In this document: positions 31,080-31,191 of the stretch, one piece after another
Numbering within the stretch: the first letter of the stretch is position 1
How the letters are laid out: every line of letters begins with the position of its first letter
Made by a program: the position numbers and the translations under genes
DNA from: CAZPMT01 sp964587655
GTDB taxonomy: Bacteria; Hydrogenedentota; Hydrogenedentia; Hydrogenedentales; SLHB01
Reading direction: 5' to 3'
Length of the DNA: 31,191 nucleotides
Assembly: GCA_964587655.1 (NCBI GenBank)
Contig: CAZPMT010000060.1
Coordinates: forward strand, 1-31,191
Notes under the pieces: model-generated
The model's database searches: none
What the model was told of the DNA's origin: nothing
Seen by the model: only the letters and a program-made list of their open reading frames with translations

Positions 31080-31191
31080 ATGGGAAAGGCTAAATTCGAG
31101 CGTACGAAGCCGCACGTGAACGTTGGAACGATTGGCCACGTGGATCATGGTAAGACGACGTTGACGAGCGCGATCACGATGGCGCTGGCGA
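31080..31191 (+). CDS. tuf: Translation elongation factor Tu (5' part; runs off the window)
   Basis: The first 37 codons are present: MGKAKFERTKPHVNVGTIGH, then VDHGKTTLTSAITMAL. The G1 loop GHVDHGKT identifies EF-Tu, which brings aminoacyl-tRNA to the ribosome as the GTP complex. GAGGAG 6 bp before the ATG is a strong ribosome-binding site. It lies 71 bp after fusA as the fourth gene of the str operon; the rest is beyond the window edge. Confidence 0.95.
   Translation, partial: MGKAKFERTKPHVNVGTIGHVDHGKTTLTSAITMALA

Overview
The window is about 31 kb of GC-rich, gene-dense bacterial chromosome. No rRNA, tRNA, CRISPR array, integrase or transposase gene was recognised. The gene content points to a PVC/FCB-type or Hydrogenedentota-like environmental bacterium. 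The clues are a ketol-acid reductoisomerase of the GVQGPAQ type seen in Bacteroidetes relatives, a WD40-fused Ser/Thr kinase, a PmoA-family (DUF6807) protein, a DUF5696-like putative glycosidase, a PhoPQ-activated (PqaA-like) protein, and several families of short intergenic palindromes. The taxonomic placement is inference.

Left part (1-8.0 kb): a repeat element, a PP2C phosphatase and ilvC on the minus strand; a small GYD-domain gene; a small regulator made of a degenerate receiver plus a Fis-type helix-turn-helix; a 1067-residue membrane Ser/Thr kinase with a WD40 C-terminus; and a LysR regulator. A 358-bp divergent region at 7987-8344 holds two facing arrays of GTGGAC/GTCCAC hexamers with an exact 9-bp period.

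Middle (8.3-15.2 kb): a YihY/BrkB membrane protein; two PilT-family ATPases transcribed toward each other; a second repeat element whose ends match those of the first; two toxin-antitoxin operons (RelE/HigB-like with XRE, BrnT-like with CopG-like) whose promoters predict leaderless mRNAs; and murB.

Right-centre (15.3-27.5 kb): a secreted PqaA/C45 fusion protein; an inositol-monophosphatase-family enzyme with a histone-H1-like basic tail; then a probable carbohydrate locus with a PmoA-family protein, a truncated esterase, a DUF5696-like glycosidase, a TIM-barrel isomerase/epimerase and a GH38 alpha-mannosidase. A HicBA pair sits inside the locus, next to a 16-codon remnant of a second GH38 gene.

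Right end (27.6-31.2 kb): the str operon rpsL-rpsG-fusA-tuf, with a near-consensus promoter preceded by three 12-bp direct repeats, and an S12 with an apparent extra segment of about 15 residues. tuf runs off the window.

Most metabolic genes have clear Shine-Dalgarno sites. Several regulators and toxins do not; instead they have a promoter -10 box 6-8 bp before the start codon. No single gene set is clearly a new system. The strongest candidates for new biology are the PqaA-C45 fusion, the H1-tailed phosphatase, the hexamer arrays and the shared-end repeat elements.
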